Positions 54,501 to 64,000 of a DNA stretch of 64,000 nucleotides are shown piece by piece. Each line of letters starts with the position of its first letter. Position 1 is the first letter of the stretch. Source of the DNA: Acidobacteriaceae bacterium (GTDB taxonomy: Bacteria > Acidobacteriota > Terriglobia > Terriglobales > Acidobacteriaceae); assembly GCA_025462885.1 (NCBI GenBank), contig JAOAPN010000008.1, positions 146,953-210,952 on the forward strand, in the 5' to 3' direction. The translations under genes were made by a program, and so were the position numbers. Under the pieces are notes generated by a model, which saw nothing but the letters and a program-made list of their open reading frames with translations, was not told where the DNA came from and searched no databases.

Positions 54501-55510
54501 GCATCCCCGTACCGTACGCCGGATACACCGCAGCGGCCAATCTTGGCGGCACTGCGGCTAGTAACGCCACTATCGCCCACATGCTTACCTGGATGCCTCA
54601 GTACACCGGAACGAGCGATCCCTGGGGCAACGTCGCAAATGCAAATTACAACGCGTTCCAGCTTTCTGTCGTCAAGCGGGCCGCCAAGGGCCTGACCCTT
54701 ACCGTCAACTACACCTACTCGCATAACATCGACGACACCGGCACCCAGCGCAGCGGCTATGCCATCCCGGCATCGGCAACCGCCAACGGGCAGGCCTATA
54801 CTGCCAATCGCATGGATCGTTCGCTCAGCATCAACAGCGTTCCCCAGAACCTCAGCATCTACGGCGTCTACCAGTCTCCGTTTGGAAAGGGCAAGATCGG
54901 CGGTAACCACTTCGTCGTCCGCGCTCTCCTGGGCGGATGGCAGACCGGCAACATCTTCCAGTACTCCTCGGGAGTTCCGATGGCCATCACCGCAACCTGC
55001 AACGCCTCGACCCAGAACGTTGGACAGGGACAGTGCATGCCGGACTATAATCCTGCCTTTTCCGGATCTGTCCGGACGGGCGGAGGATGGGGCGAGGGGC
55101 TAACTGCCGCGACGCTTGGCTCCAAGAGCTATCTCTCGGGCCAGATCGCAAGCGCAACCCCCGGGGCGGGGACCGGTACCGGTAACCCGGCCTGCACCGC
55201 CACTACGGGACCGTTCTGCAACTCCGGCAGCTACAAGATCGGAAACCTTGCCCGCATCGCTCCCTACGGTCTGCGCGGTCCCGGCCAGTACCGTCTCACC
55301 AGCAACCTCCACCGCACCTTCGACCTGACGGATCGCGCCAAGTTCATCTTCGGAGTTGATTGCCAGAATGTGACCAACTCCGTCACCTTCGGCAATCTGT
55401 CTTCGAATAATCAGATCAGCTCGAACGTAAATTCCAGCACCTTCGGAACCGTTACCTCGGCCAGCGCCGACCCCCGGGCCTTCCAGTTCTCCGGACGGCT
55501 CACCTTCTAA
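51503..55510 (+). CDS. TonB-dependent receptor, Oar-like with carboxypeptidase-regulatory-like domain
   Basis: 1335 residues from ATG 51503 (GGAG ten bases upstream). Signal peptide ends SFAQT. Residues ~30-110 form the beta-sandwich domain (GAISGTVTDSTGAVIPNATVVG, GLYNLSPIIPGMYTVTVTAPGF). A plug follows (SIIGGTGQRLGELYLDGLP, QVKVVTSGFNAEYQGAG). The remainder is a ~900-residue barrel with Asn/Gly-rich loops, ending in a terminal aromatic strand (AFQFSGRLTF). This is the abundant acidobacterial receptor type, presumed to import oligosaccharides or other large nutrients. No SusD partner is adjacent. Confidence 0.95.
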   Translation: MSSRTFLSRLASVCLALSPPLAATLALTSATSFAQTGGEGAISGTVTDSTGAVIPNATVVGRNINTGIETKRTASGDGLYNLSPIIPGMYTVTVTAPGFTTFKQENIQVNAVSNFGLNIALKTGSESETVTVTDAPPSLETTNSTLGGTIDNATYTALPVMITGSQQRDITQFSNLLPGAQVNPGGRSSIIGGTGQRLGELYLDGLPLTTLSQQGDNRPILNIVPLEAIDQVKVVTSGFNAEYQGAGLENYNTKSGGNKYHGAVFGYFRNTAFDAWSFASKPGGGNVVPVIQNGVVVNVPGRKPAEHQTELGFTIGGPIKIPHLVNGHDKLFFFATYDKFRSRIGVNPTASTIATTLMRQGNFQELLPVSAGGLGNTAGVSYPIYDPTTQAACTARSTSGPCRYQYGYGAGSGSGAAGNPVRNGAPVNVIPASQLSPITQYMQQYLPTPTNNAVGAITNNYLGGIPSGYDNWLYSGRIDYTISPRQTLAAVLTGGNRHAVPYTSVTATGTNGANLPLPYLATTASTVAGHWVSLEHTFILTPNLVNQFKYGFMNFGGPPVQNLTQGNPLYSAASSGILGLPGGQASENFPNTSFGGSNAQNGWVGNTPTTTSVSETYTLKDNLSYLKGKHSMNFGFQYQWLETNASTADGPSQPMTLNWNTNSTANVTNGTGNAGGAPSAYSANSGYSYASFLLGAVGSSAITQQAFGVLGGRFHPFAPYFQDDFKVTPKLTLNLGLRWDYIPTYREAQDRWSFLNPNITNPVTGNLGALQFAGNRGTGISCNCRTPINDYKKNWGPRLGLAYSIDDKTVIRGGFAILYSHAGGTGGAGGAATGTGQQGFTSAVSLTDSFSGPAFYLNGSNANWGGPGYVLPPVAPVSAISQTLGTGYYVCSGQSYSPCNGSSGGFSGTGTSIAYADPYIGGRAPTFNFWNFGMQREVTNDITVSANYVGSQSHFLAGASNIRGLQSGQLDPKYLALGTNLTKPATSANIAAATAATGISIPVPYAGYTAAANLGGTAASNATIAHMLTWMPQYTGTSDPWGNVANANYNAFQLSVVKRAAKGLTLTVNYTYSHNIDDTGTQRSGYAIPASATANGQAYTANRMDRSLSINSVPQNLSIYGVYQSPFGKGKIGGNHFVVRALLGGWQTGNIFQYSSGVPMAITATCNASTQNVGQGQCMPDYNPAFSGSVRTGGGWGEGLTAATLGSKSYLSGQIASATPGAGTGTGNPACTATTGPFCNSGSYKIGNLARIAPYGLRGPGQYRLTSNLHRTFDLTDRAKFIFGVDCQNVTNSVTFGNLSSNNQISSNVNSSTFGTVTSASADPRAFQFSGRLTF

Positions 55511-55534
55511 ACCACTCTCCTCCGAGGGTGACTC

Positions 55535-55570
55535 AAAGCAATGCCCGGGACCTTTCCCGGGCATTGCTTT
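55535..55570. terminator. strong hairpin terminator after the TonB receptor
   Basis: A perfect 16-bp stem, AAAGCAATGCCCGGGA with its complement, closes a CCTT loop. It lies 24 nt after the receptor stop, and GCTTTTGCTTCT follows. The dyad could serve both strands. Confidence 0.85.
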
Positions 55571-55675
55571 TGCTTCTGACCAACCTCCAGGCCTAAGCCA
55601 TCTACTAAGGCCTATCGGTAGATCTGCTACGAGGTCTCAGCATATTCGTCCAACTTATAAACGGAGCGACGACGT

Positions 55676-55800
55676 AAAACGGCTGAAGCCTGCAGTTCAC
55701 TCAGGGCCAACGGCCCGTGACATACCAGCCCAAGCCGAAGGCCTGGGTCCAGATACGCACAGAAACCGAGGGCTGAAAGCCCGACCCATAGATCCCACCA
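55676..55800. repeat. cluster of small palindromic intergenic repeats
   Basis: Short palindromes in a row: GGCTGAAGCC, AGGGCCAACGGCCCG, AAGCCGAAGGCCTGGG and GGGCTGAAAGCCC. They resemble the motifs at 31.93 and 32.6 kb. The rest of 55511-55990 has an AT-rich segment at 55900-55950 and no gene. Confidence 0.55.
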
Positions 55801-55990
55801 CTCCACCTACTGATTCGCTCTTGACGGGTGCTAATTTTACTCCGTTTAAAGACTGCGTACCGATTTGGCCGCCCGGTCATGGTATCCATAGCCTTTCCTT
55901 CGCCTTGGATTCAGTCAAGTATATTATTACCGGCGCAAGTCATTCTAACGATTGACCTTATGCCAAGGTAACTCCCAGGGGGTGGGGGGC

Positions 55991-58900
55991 CTAGTCGCCG
56001 GCCACCGGATGCGCTTCATGCACTATGGCACCCGTATTCTTCTTGGCTCCGAACTTGCTGCGGAGTTTGTCGAAGAACAGATACACCACCGGGGTAGTAA
56101 ACAGCGTCAGCACCTGCGATACGATCAGTCCGCCGACGATGGTAATCCCCAGGGGCCGCCGCAATTCGCTTCCCGTGCCCGTACCCAGCGCCAGCGGGAG
56201 ACCGCCCAGCATTGCGGCACACGAAGTCATCATGATCGGCCGGAAGCGCAGCAGGCAGGCCTGGAAGATCGCCTCTTCCGGGGTCTTGCCCTCTTCCCGC
56301 TCTGCAACCAGCGCGAAGTCGATCATCATGATCGCGTTCTTGATCACGATGCCGATTAACAGAATGATCCCGATCATGGCGATAACGCTCAGATCGACCT
56401 TGAAGAGCAGCAGCGCCATGATCGCGCCGACACCGGCCGAAGGCAGCGTCGAAAGAATCGTCAGCGGATGGATGAAGCTTTCGTACAGCATCCCCAGCAC
56501 GATATAGACCGTCACCAGCGCCAGCAGAATCAGAACCGGCTCGCTCGAAAGCGAAGCCTGGAACGCCTGGGCTGTACCCTGGAATCCGCCCCGGATCGTC
56601 GAAGGCATCCCGATATCGATTCGAGCCTGCTCGATCGCCGCCGTAGCCTGGCTCAACGAAGCACCCAGCGTCAGGTTGAAGCTCAGCGTCGCCGCCGGCA
56701 TCTGCGACTGGTGGTTGACCGACAGCGGAATCCGCTGCGTCTCAAAGTGCGTAACAGCCGACAGCGGAACCATATCGCCGCTTGTGCTCTTCACATAAAT
56801 GCCCTTCAGCGAGTCCGGCCCGAGCTGATACTTCTCTTCGACCTCCATCACCACGTGATACTGGTTCAGCGGACGGTACGTCGTCGAGATCTGTTTCTGC
56901 CCGAACGCATCCGACAACGTAGCGTCGATCGTCAGCGGAGAGACACCCAACCGGCTCGCCGTATCGCGGTCGATGACGAGTTGAGCGCGCAGACCACGAT
57001 CCTGCTGGTCCGTCGCGACGTCCTTCAACTCCGGCAGCTTCTGCATCGCCGCCATCAGCTTTGGAGCCCAGCTATTAAGGTCCGCAAGATTATCCGCCGT
57101 CAGCGAGTACTGGTACTGCGTCGCCGATTGACGTCCGCCGATATTCAGTTCCTGCTGCGACTGCAGATAAAGCTGCACCCCCGGAATGCCGCTGGTCCGG
57201 GGACGAAGCCGGTTCAGCACCACTTCGGCTGAGTCGCCCGACTTCTGACGCTCTGCATCCGGCTTGAGGAACATAAACAGGTTGCCCGAGTTGCCGCCGC
57301 CACCGCCCGGTCCGCCGCCGCCCACGAAGGCCATCACGTTCTGGACTCCGGGGTCTTTCCGCACGATGTTCGAGAGCAGAACCATCTTGTCCCGCAGCGC
57401 ATCGAACGAAACGTCCTGCTGCCCGCGAATCTGACCGCCGATGCGTCCAGTGTCCTGCTGCGGGAAGAAGCCTTTCGGAACGAGGATAAAGAGGTAGACG
57501 TTCAACACGACCGTCAGCACCGTGATGGTCATGATCAGACCCTGCTTGCGCAGCACCCAGCGCAGGCCGCGTTCATATTCGCTCGCCAGCCATGCGAGAG
57601 CTCGCTCTCCCATCACGTAGAAACGCCCGTGCTTGCGTTTGTTGTGCGCCTCCAGGAACTTTGCGCTCAACATCGGTGTTGTCGTCAACGATACGACCAG
57701 CGACATCAGAATGGCGGCAGTCAACGTCACCGCGAACTCGCGGAAGAGTCGTCCTACAATGCCGCCCATCAACAGGATCGGAATGAACACCGCAATCAGC
57801 GAGATGCTCATCGAGACGACCGTAAAGCCGATCTCCTTTGACCCCACCATCGCTGCCTCGTACGGCGTCATACCTTCTTCCAGATGACGGCTGATATTCT
57901 CGATCACCACGATTGCGTCATCGACCACGAAGCCGGTTGAGATCGTCAGGGCCATCAGGCTGAGATTGTCCAGCGTATAGCCCAGCATGTACATCACGCC
58001 AAAGGTTCCCAGCAGGCTCAGCGGTACCGAAACGCTTGGAATCAGCGTGGAACGTACCTCGCGGAGGAACAGGAACACCACCAGGATCACGAGCACGATG
58101 GAGATCACTAGGGTGCGGGTCACATCGCGAACGGAGGCGCGAATCGTCGTCGTGCGGTCCATTGCTACCATCAGGTTGATGGCCGGCGAGATGGAGGCGC
58201 GCAGCGTCGGCAGCATCGCCTGCACGTTGTCCACGGTGCTGATAACGTTCGCGCCCGGAGACTTGAACACCATCACCAGGATGGCGGGTTTGCCGTTCAC
58301 CATTCCACCGGTGTGAATGTCTTCCACGGAATCGATGACCTGGGCGACATCCTTGACGCGCACCACGCCATGCGCCGAAGCAGCCGAGCCGGTCACTGCA
58401 GTCTGGGTCGCAGTGGTGGCCGCTGTAGTGGTGGTGCTGACAGAGCTTGCCACCGAGGCCGGCAGCCCCGAACTGGCCGCAGTAGTACTCACCGCGCCAC
58501 GATCCGTAGAAATAATCAGCGGGGCATAAGCCGCCGCACCAAACAACTGGTCTGTCGTACTGATGCTCCAGCGCTCTTCGTTGTCGTTGAAGTAGCCCTT
58601 CGGCACATTGACGTTCGCCTGCCCAATCACCGCGCGCAACGCTTCGAGGCCGACGCCGTAAGCGGTCAACAGATTCGGGTTCGCCTCAATCCGGACGGCG
58701 GGCTTCGCACTGCCCGTCGTAAAGACCTGCCCGACACCGGGAACCTGTGCGATCTTCTGCGCCAGGATGCTGTCGGACGCGTCGTATAACTGGGGAACGC
58801 TCAGCGTATCCGAAGTCAGCGCCAGCATCAGGATCGGAGCATCGGACGGGTTGATCTTGCGGTACGTAGGATTCGAGGGAAGATTCGCTGGCAACTGGCT

Positions 58901-59269
58901 TCGCGCGGCGTTGATAGCGGCTTGCACATCGCGAGCCGCGCCATTCACGTCGCGGCTCAGATCGAACTGCATCGTGATCGACGTACTTCCCGTCGACGAC
59001 GAAGAGGTCATCTGGTTGATACCCGCGATTCGGCTGAACTGCCGTTCCAGCGGAGTCGCAACGGAAGACGCCATCGTCTCCGGGTCAGCTCCCGGCAGAC
59101 CTGCTCCGACCGAGATCACCGGGTACTCCACCTGCGGCAGACTCGCCACCGGCAGCAGGGTATACGCCACCGCTCCAGCCATAATGATCGCGGCGGAGAG
59201 CAGAAACGTCGCAACCGGACGCTTGATAAACGGAGCCGAAAAATGCACGCCCTTTAAATCGATTGCCAT
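55991..59269 (-). CDS. RND efflux permease, MdtC-like second permease
   Basis: 1092 residues. RND layout with TM1 (RPVATFLLSAAIIMAGAVAYTLL), GADPETMASSVATPLERQFSRIAGI, the intact relay pair in TM4 ([16 protein letters not shown]) and Lys in TM10 ([15 protein letters not shown]). An unusual Ser/Thr/Ala-rich insertion of ~45 residues (about residues 256-301, bases 58367-58504) lies just before VRVKDVAQVIDS, where related pumps have only a short turn. A Gly-rich loop (FVGGGGPGGGGGNSG) is also present. Its ATG overlaps the stop of the upstream permease by one base, so the two are translationally coupled, as in MdtBC. Confidence 0.92.
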   Translation of the reverse strand: MAIDLKGVHFSAPFIKRPVATFLLSAAIIMAGAVAYTLLPVASLPQVEYPVISVGAGLPGADPETMASSVATPLERQFSRIAGINQMTSSSSTGSTSITMQFDLSRDVNGAARDVQAAINAARSQLPANLPSNPTYRKINPSDAPILMLALTSDTLSVPQLYDASDSILAQKIAQVPGVGQVFTTGSAKPAVRIEANPNLLTAYGVGLEALRAVIGQANVNVPKGYFNDNEERWSISTTDQLFGAAAYAPLIISTDRGAVSTTAASSGLPASVASSVSTTTTAATTATQTAVTGSAASAHGVVRVKDVAQVIDSVEDIHTGGMVNGKPAILVMVFKSPGANVISTVDNVQAMLPTLRASISPAINLMVAMDRTTTIRASVRDVTRTLVISIVLVILVVFLFLREVRSTLIPSVSVPLSLLGTFGVMYMLGYTLDNLSLMALTISTGFVVDDAIVVIENISRHLEEGMTPYEAAMVGSKEIGFTVVSMSISLIAVFIPILLMGGIVGRLFREFAVTLTAAILMSLVVSLTTTPMLSAKFLEAHNKRKHGRFYVMGERALAWLASEYERGLRWVLRKQGLIMTITVLTVVLNVYLFILVPKGFFPQQDTGRIGGQIRGQQDVSFDALRDKMVLLSNIVRKDPGVQNVMAFVGGGGPGGGGGNSGNLFMFLKPDAERQKSGDSAEVVLNRLRPRTSGIPGVQLYLQSQQELNIGGRQSATQYQYSLTADNLADLNSWAPKLMAAMQKLPELKDVATDQQDRGLRAQLVIDRDTASRLGVSPLTIDATLSDAFGQKQISTTYRPLNQYHVVMEVEEKYQLGPDSLKGIYVKSTSGDMVPLSAVTHFETQRIPLSVNHQSQMPAATLSFNLTLGASLSQATAAIEQARIDIGMPSTIRGGFQGTAQAFQASLSSEPVLILLALVTVYIVLGMLYESFIHPLTILSTLPSAGVGAIMALLLFKVDLSVIAMIGIILLIGIVIKNAIMMIDFALVAEREEGKTPEEAIFQACLLRFRPIMMTSCAAMLGGLPLALGTGTGSELRRPLGITIVGGLIVSQVLTLFTTPVVYLFFDKLRSKFGAKKNTGAIVHEAHPVAGD

Positions 59270-62200
59270 CAGTCTGCACCTACGGCGTGCTCATGTTCCA
59301 TCCGTTCGTGCTCACGGAACTCGGCGTCCGCCTCAGCCGTGTTGAAGAAGCGCCGCCCAATCCGGTCGAAGAACAGGTAGACAACCGGCGTCGTGAACAA
59401 CGTCAATACCTGCGAGACCACCAGTCCGCCGATGATCGTGATACCCAGCGGTCGGCGCAGTTCGCTGCCGGTGCCGGTACCCAGCGCAAGAGGTACGCCG
59501 CCCAGCAATGCAGCCATCGTCGTCATCATGATCGGACGGAAGCGCAGCAGGCAGGCCTGGTAGATCGCCTCTTCCGGAGCCATGCCCTGGTCGCGCTCTG
59601 CTTCCAACGCGAAGTCGATCATCATGATGGCGTTCTTCTTCACAATACCGATCAGGAGGATGATGCCGATCAACGCGATGACACTGAGGTCCACATGGAA
59701 GATCAGCAGCGCCAGGATCGCTCCGACACCCGCCGAAGGCAGTGTCGAAAGAATCGTGATTGGATGGATATAGCTTTCGTACAGTACGCCGAGGACGATG
59801 TACACCACGATCAGCGCGGCCAGAATCAGGATCGGCTCGTTCGAGAGCGAAGCCTCAAACGAAGCCGCCGAACCCTGGAACTGAGCGTTCAAGCTCGGGG
59901 GCATGTTCAACTCTGCCTTGGCCTTGTTCACTGCATCCACGGCGTCGCCGATGGACTTGCCCGGAGCGAGGTTGAACGAGATCGTGACCACCGGAAACTG
60001 TCCCTGGTGGTTCAATGCCAGCGGAGTCAGTTGCGACTCGAAGTGGGTGAAGGTCGAGAGCGGAACCTGGGTCCCATTGGAGCTCTTGACGTAGATATTT
60101 GCCAGGGCCGACGGGTTCCGCTGGAACTTCGGCGAAACCTCCATGACAACGTGGTACTGATTCTTCTGCGTGAAGATGGTCGATACCTGCCGCTGACCGA
60201 ACGCGTCGTTCAGCGTGTCGTCGATGTTCTGCGGAGTGATGCCCAGCCGCGCCGATGTGTCGCGATCGATCACCAGGTTCGCATTCAGCCCGCTCAATTG
60301 CTGGTCACTCGCCACGTCGATCAGGATGGGAATCTTGCGCAGTTTCTCGATCATCCGGCCGGTCCACAGGTTCAGTTCGTCAGCGCTCGCGTCTTCCATC
60401 GAGTACTGGTACTGGGTCCGGCTGACGCGGTCTTCGACGGTCAGGTCCTGCAGGGGCTGCAGATAACATTGGATTCCTTCGATTCGCGCGACCTTGGGCT
60501 GCAGCCGCGTGATGACTTCGGAGGCGGTCGTCGAACGGTCTTCGCGATCCTTCAGATTGATTTGGATACGTCCGCTGTTCAACGTCGTGTTCGTTCCATC
60601 AATTCCGATGAACGAGGAGATGCTCTCGACGTCCGGGTCCTTCAGGATCTCCCGGGCCAACTCCTGCTGCCGCTCGCCCATGGCTTCAAAGCTGATGGAT
60701 TGCGGCGCTTCGGTGATGCCCAGCAGTACACCCGTATCCTGCACCGGGAAGAAGCCCTTCGGCACGATGATGTAGAGGTAGACCGTCAGAACGAAGGTCG
60801 CCAGCGTGACCAGCAGTGTCCAGGTCTGATGCCGCAGAACGAACCGGACTCCCGTCGCATACTTCGCGATAACGGCTTCAAAGAACTCTTCGCTCTTCTT
60901 GTAGAACTTGTTCTGCTCGCTTGCAGGCCGATGCTTCAAGAGCTTGGCCGACATCATCGGCGTCAGTGTCAGCGAGACGAAGGCGGATACCAGGATGGTG
61001 ACCGCCAGCGTGACCGCAAACTCACGGAACAGGCGGCCGACGATATCGCCCATGAACAGCAGCGGAATCAGTACGGCGATCAGCGATACCGTCAACGACA
61101 CGATGGTGAAGCCGATCTGCTCGGAGCCCTTCAACGCCGCATCCAGGGGGCTGTCGCCCATCTCCAGGTAACGGTCGATGTTCTCGATCATGACGATGGC
61201 GTCGTCCACGACGAAGCCAGTTGAAATGGTAAGCGCCATCAGGCTGAGGTTGTTGAGGCTGTAGCCCAGCAGGTACATGACCCCGAACGTACCGACGATC
61301 GACAACGGCACGGCTACGGATGGAATGACCGTCGCTGCGACCGAACGCAGGAACAGGAAGATGACCATGACGACCAGTGCGATGGTCAGCACCAGTTCGA
61401 ACTGCACGTCCTTCACCGAGGCGCGGATGGTGTTGGTCCGGTCCGTCAGGACGTCCAGCTTCACGCTCGCGGGCAGGGAGTTGCGCAACTGCGGCAACAG
61501 CTTCTGCACCTCATCCACGACGCCGATGATGTTCGCTCCCGGCTGTCGCTGGATGTTCACGATGACGGCAGGCTTCAGCACGGTCTCCTGTGCGTCCTGC
61601 TGCTCTCCGTCCAGGCCCTTGCCGGCCTCGCGTGCTGCCGTTCCCATCCAGGCTGCCTGGTATAGGTTTTCGGAGCTGTCGATGGCATTCGCAATGTTCG
61701 ACAGGCGCACCGGCGAACCGTTGCGGTAGGCGATGATGACGTTGTTGTAATCCTTGCTGGTCAGAAGCTGGTCGTTCGCGCCGATGGTGTAGGTCTGGGT
61801 CTTGCCGTTCAGGCTGCCCTTGGCCTGGTCGACGTTTGCCGTGCCAAGCGCGGTGCGCAGATCTTCGAGGCTCAGGCCGTAGTTGGCCAGTGCCGTCGGA
61901 TTGGCCTGGACACGGACCGCGGGCTTCTGTCCGCCAGCGATCGAAACGAGTCCGACGCCCGAGAGCTGTGAGATCTTCTGCGCCATCAGGGTATCGGCGA
62001 GATCTTCCACCTGGGTCAGCGGCAGCGTTTCGCTGCTCAGCGCCAGGGTCATGATCGGCGAGTCAGCAGGGTTGACTTTGCTGTAGACCGGGGGATTCGG
62101 CAGGTCTTTGGGCAGGTAGCTGGAGCTGGCGTTGATCGCCGCCTGTACGTCCTGCTGCGCGATGTCGATCGACTCGGACAGCGAGAACTGCAGCGTGATG

Positions 62201-62469
62201 ACGCTGCCTCCACCTGAGCTCGTCGAGGTCATCTGGCTGAGACCCGGGATCTGTCCGAACTGGCGCTCCAGCGGGGACGTCACGGAGGAAGCCATCACCT
62301 CCGGGCTCGCACCCGGGTAGAAGGTCATGACCTGGATGGTCGGGTAGTCCACCTGCGGCAAGGCCGAAACGGGGAGCTGCTGATATGCAACAAATCCGGC
62401 AAGCAAAATGGCCACCATCAGAAGCGAGGTGGCCACCGGCCGGAGGATAAATGGCCGTGAAGGACTCAT
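59269..62469 (-). CDS. RND efflux permease, MdtB-like first permease
   Basis: 1066 residues. TM1 ([23 protein letters not shown]), [25 protein letters not shown], relay pair DD in [17 protein letters not shown] and Lys in [16 protein letters not shown]-terminal tail ends GAD after a His/Glu-rich stretch ([12 protein letters not shown]). It is close in sequence to the following permease, and the tandem suggests a heteromeric pump (MdtBC-like). Its ATG overlaps the adaptor TGA by four bases (ATGA). Confidence 0.92.
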   Translation of the reverse strand: MSPSRPFILRPVATSLLMVAILLAGFVAYQQLPVSALPQVDYPTIQVMTFYPGASPEVMASSVTSPLERQFGQIPGLSQMTSTSSGGGSVITLQFSLSESIDIAQQDVQAAINASSSYLPKDLPNPPVYSKVNPADSPIMTLALSSETLPLTQVEDLADTLMAQKISQLSGVGLVSIAGGQKPAVRVQANPTALANYGLSLEDLRTALGTANVDQAKGSLNGKTQTYTIGANDQLLTSKDYNNVIIAYRNGSPVRLSNIANAIDSSENLYQAAWMGTAAREAGKGLDGEQQDAQETVLKPAVIVNIQRQPGANIIGVVDEVQKLLPQLRNSLPASVKLDVLTDRTNTIRASVKDVQFELVLTIALVVMVIFLFLRSVAATVIPSVAVPLSIVGTFGVMYLLGYSLNNLSLMALTISTGFVVDDAIVMIENIDRYLEMGDSPLDAALKGSEQIGFTIVSLTVSLIAVLIPLLFMGDIVGRLFREFAVTLAVTILVSAFVSLTLTPMMSAKLLKHRPASEQNKFYKKSEEFFEAVIAKYATGVRFVLRHQTWTLLVTLATFVLTVYLYIIVPKGFFPVQDTGVLLGITEAPQSISFEAMGERQQELAREILKDPDVESISSFIGIDGTNTTLNSGRIQINLKDREDRSTTASEVITRLQPKVARIEGIQCYLQPLQDLTVEDRVSRTQYQYSMEDASADELNLWTGRMIEKLRKIPILIDVASDQQLSGLNANLVIDRDTSARLGITPQNIDDTLNDAFGQRQVSTIFTQKNQYHVVMEVSPKFQRNPSALANIYVKSSNGTQVPLSTFTHFESQLTPLALNHQGQFPVVTISFNLAPGKSIGDAVDAVNKAKAELNMPPSLNAQFQGSAASFEASLSNEPILILAALIVVYIVLGVLYESYIHPITILSTLPSAGVGAILALLIFHVDLSVIALIGIILLIGIVKKNAIMMIDFALEAERDQGMAPEEAIYQACLLRFRPIMMTTMAALLGGVPLALGTGTGSELRRPLGITIIGGLVVSQVLTLFTTPVVYLFFDRIGRRFFNTAEADAEFREHERMEHEHAVGAD

Positions 62470-63911
62470 GGGCGAGGCCCACCTTTCTTGCCTGCTGCAC
62501 CGGAACCCTGTCCGGTGCCGTTACGCGCCCCGCGGCCAGCGCCTGTACCGGCTGGCGCACTTGCGTCGCGTGGAATGACCTTCGCGTTATTCCTCAACTT
62601 CTCCTGGCCATCGACGACGACCTGCTCGCCGCCTTCAAGACCGCTCAGGATGATCACCTGGGAGCCTTCCGTCAGATCGACCTTCACCTGGCGAGCCTCC
62701 ACGTATGCGGGAGGAGTGTTCGCACCGGGACCAGCCGCGTCGGCATCGGCACCGGCTGCTGCGTCCTTGTGCTTGCTGCCTGCCGCTGCGCCGCCCGCGG
62801 TAGCATCCGCGGGATCGACCGGAGGTTGACCCTGCTTCATCACGAAGACGAAGCTACCCTGCGAGCCGGTCTGAAGAGCGGCTGCCGGGACCACGATGGC
62901 GTTCGGACGGTCCTGCAGGATCAGACGCACGTTTACAAACTGGTTCGGGAAGAGGGCGGAGTCCTTATTGTCGAAGACGGCCTTGGCCTTGACGGTGCCG
63001 GTGGTCGTGTCGATCTGGTTATCCAGCGTGAGGAGCTTTCCGCTGGCCAGGCGGTTGGCGTTCGAGCGATCGTATGCCTCGACGGAAAGCGTTCCGCCGC
63101 GCCGGATCACCGACTGCACCTGTGGGAGCTGGTCTTCAGGAAGAGTAAAGATGACTGCGATCGGCTGAAGCTGGGTCACCAGCAGAAGACCGGTCGTATC
63201 GGAAGCGTGCACGATATTGCCCGGATCGACCTGACGCAGGCCGACCACGCCGTCGATCGGCGAGTAGATCTTCGTGTAGGCGAGGTTGACCTTTGCCGCA
63301 TCGATGGTAGCCTTATCTGCTGCAACGGTGCCCTGCGCCTGTCCTGCGGTTGAAGTCTGCGCCTGCGCGCTCTCGGTGGAGACGACGCCGGCATCCTGCA
63401 ATGCCTTGTATCGTGCTGCCTGGGCATCTGCATTCACTGCGGTCGCCTGATCCCGGATCAAATTACCCTGTGCCTGGGCAAGGACCGCTTCATACGGCTT
63501 GGGATCGATCTGGACGAGCAACTGGCCCTTGCGCACGGATTGGCCTTCGCGCACGTTTACCTGGAGCAACTGGCCATCCACCCGGCTCTTGATCGTGACG
63601 CTGTTGTAAGCCGTCACCGTGCCGAGCGCCGTCAAATAGATGGGCATGGTCTTTTTTTCGACCGGAGCCACCATCACTGGGGTCGCGCGATCACCCATCC
63701 CAGCCAGCCGGGTGTTCTGCGTCGTCTGCTCCTGGGAGTTACTGCGGATCTTCCAAACCGCTGCTCCCACAACCGCCAGGATCACGATAATAACGATCCA
63801 GGTGCGGGCAGAGGATCCCTTGGGCGCTTCCGGCTCTGAAACAGGACTCTGCTGTACCGGCTTCGGCAAGGTGGTAGGGGGCTCGTGTTCGCTCAACTGG
63901 GCTGACGACAT
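62466..63911 (-). CDS. RND efflux periplasmic adaptor (MdtA-like)
   Basis: 481 residues from ATG 63911; the upstream in-frame codon at 63941 is a TTG and less likely. A cytoplasmic Pro-rich lead precedes one membrane anchor ([19 protein letters not shown]). Lipoyl halves are [34 protein letters not shown] and [27 protein letters not shown], with a helical hairpin of alternating Ala/Gln between them. The barrel includes [16 protein letters not shown]. An Ala/Asp-rich linker (~residues 385-425) and a Gly-rich basic tail are unusual additions. It is the first gene of the adaptor-permease-permease operon; no TolC gene is in view. Confidence 0.9.
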   Translation of the reverse strand: MSSAQLSEHEPPTTLPKPVQQSPVSEPEAPKGSSARTWIVIIVILAVVGAAVWKIRSNSQEQTTQNTRLAGMGDRATPVMVAPVEKKTMPIYLTALGTVTAYNSVTIKSRVDGQLLQVNVREGQSVRKGQLLVQIDPKPYEAVLAQAQGNLIRDQATAVNADAQAARYKALQDAGVVSTESAQAQTSTAGQAQGTVAADKATIDAAKVNLAYTKIYSPIDGVVGLRQVDPGNIVHASDTTGLLLVTQLQPIAVIFTLPEDQLPQVQSVIRRGGTLSVEAYDRSNANRLASGKLLTLDNQIDTTTGTVKAKAVFDNKDSALFPNQFVNVRLILQDRPNAIVVPAAALQTGSQGSFVFVMKQGQPPVDPADATAGGAAAGSKHKDAAAGADADAAGPGANTPPAYVEARQVKVDLTEGSQVIILSGLEGGEQVVVDGQEKLRNNAKVIPRDASAPAGTGAGRGARNGTGQGSGAAGKKGGPRP

Positions 63912-64000
63912 TGGTGCTTTCACCGTTTCCTGGATCTTCAAATGGAATGGGCTTCGGAGATTTACGTTCGGAAGTCCCAGAATAAATGATAATGACGTTG

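Noticed and set aside
59263..61224. 653-codon open frame on the plus strand opposite the MdtB-like permease
   Set aside because: The translation is dominated by Arg, Gln, His and Asp, as expected from the complement of a GC-rich membrane protein gene, with no signal or domain.
1..64000. CRISPR array, restriction or other dedicated defence system
   Set aside because: No regularly spaced direct repeats, Cas, methyltransferase, toxin-antitoxin or similar genes were recognised anywhere in the window.

Overview
The window looks like chromosomal DNA of an Acidobacteriota member of the Terriglobia type (Granulicella/Edaphobacter/Terriglobus-like). This is an inference from gene content: a large Oar-like TonB-dependent receptor with an N-terminal carboxypeptidase-regulatory-like domain, a VWFA-related protein of the acidobacterial type, multiheme cytochromes fused to TPR repeats, many Tat- or Sec-exported sugar enzymes (GH27, GH63, GH106, DUF1080 proteins), and several RND efflux systems. 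No rRNA, tRNA, CRISPR array, phage or plasmid replication gene was seen.

Layout. 1-6.7 kb: the end of an alpha-galactosidase, a DUF1080/FG-GAP secreted protein, then divergently a heptaheme TPR cytochrome and a second DUF1080 protein; their shared control region holds two copies of an AGTTC-N6-GAACT palindrome. 6.7-14.3 kb: a patchy, decaying stretch with an IS3-type orfA remnant, an M19 dipeptidase, an exported protein of unknown function, an MFS remnant, a CocE-type hydrolase, a broken GH2 gene and a 116-bp palindromic element. 14.3-19.5 kb: a GH63-like glucosidase, a VWA protein, an IS5-like 117-bp miniature element and a secreted protein. 19.5-25.8 kb: an efflux operon (DUF190 PII-like protein, TolC, adaptor, RND permease) interrupted between adaptor and permease by a second copy of the 116-bp element. 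25.8-32.5 kb: a GH106 rhamnosidase, a pentaheme TPR cytochrome, an elaborate nested hairpin structure, and a small monoheme cytochrome c. 32.9-40.9 kb: surface-polysaccharide genes (Wzi-like, SLBB/Wza-like, GT2) followed by a membrane diguanylate cyclase. 41-51 kb: a sodium:solute symporter, dienelactone hydrolase, Tat-exported sugar isomerase, PQQ-like propeller protein, esterase, small membrane protein, PLP decarboxylase and GlgP-type phosphorylase. 51.5-55.5 kb: the TonB-dependent receptor. 56-64 kb: an adaptor plus two tandem RND permeases on the minus strand (MdtABC-like layout).

How it fits together (inference). The window suggests a heterotroph that takes up plant or microbial glycans through a TonB receptor, trims them with exported glycosidases, passes electrons to periplasmic multiheme cytochromes, makes an exopolysaccharide probably linked to c-di-GMP, and defends itself with at least two tripartite pumps. 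The least ordinary points are two kinds of miniature transposable element (one inserted exactly at a stop codon inside an efflux operon), the non-canonical proton-relay residues of the DUF190-linked RND pump, the nested hairpin array between two cytochrome genes, and the paired operators in front of the heptaheme cytochrome.
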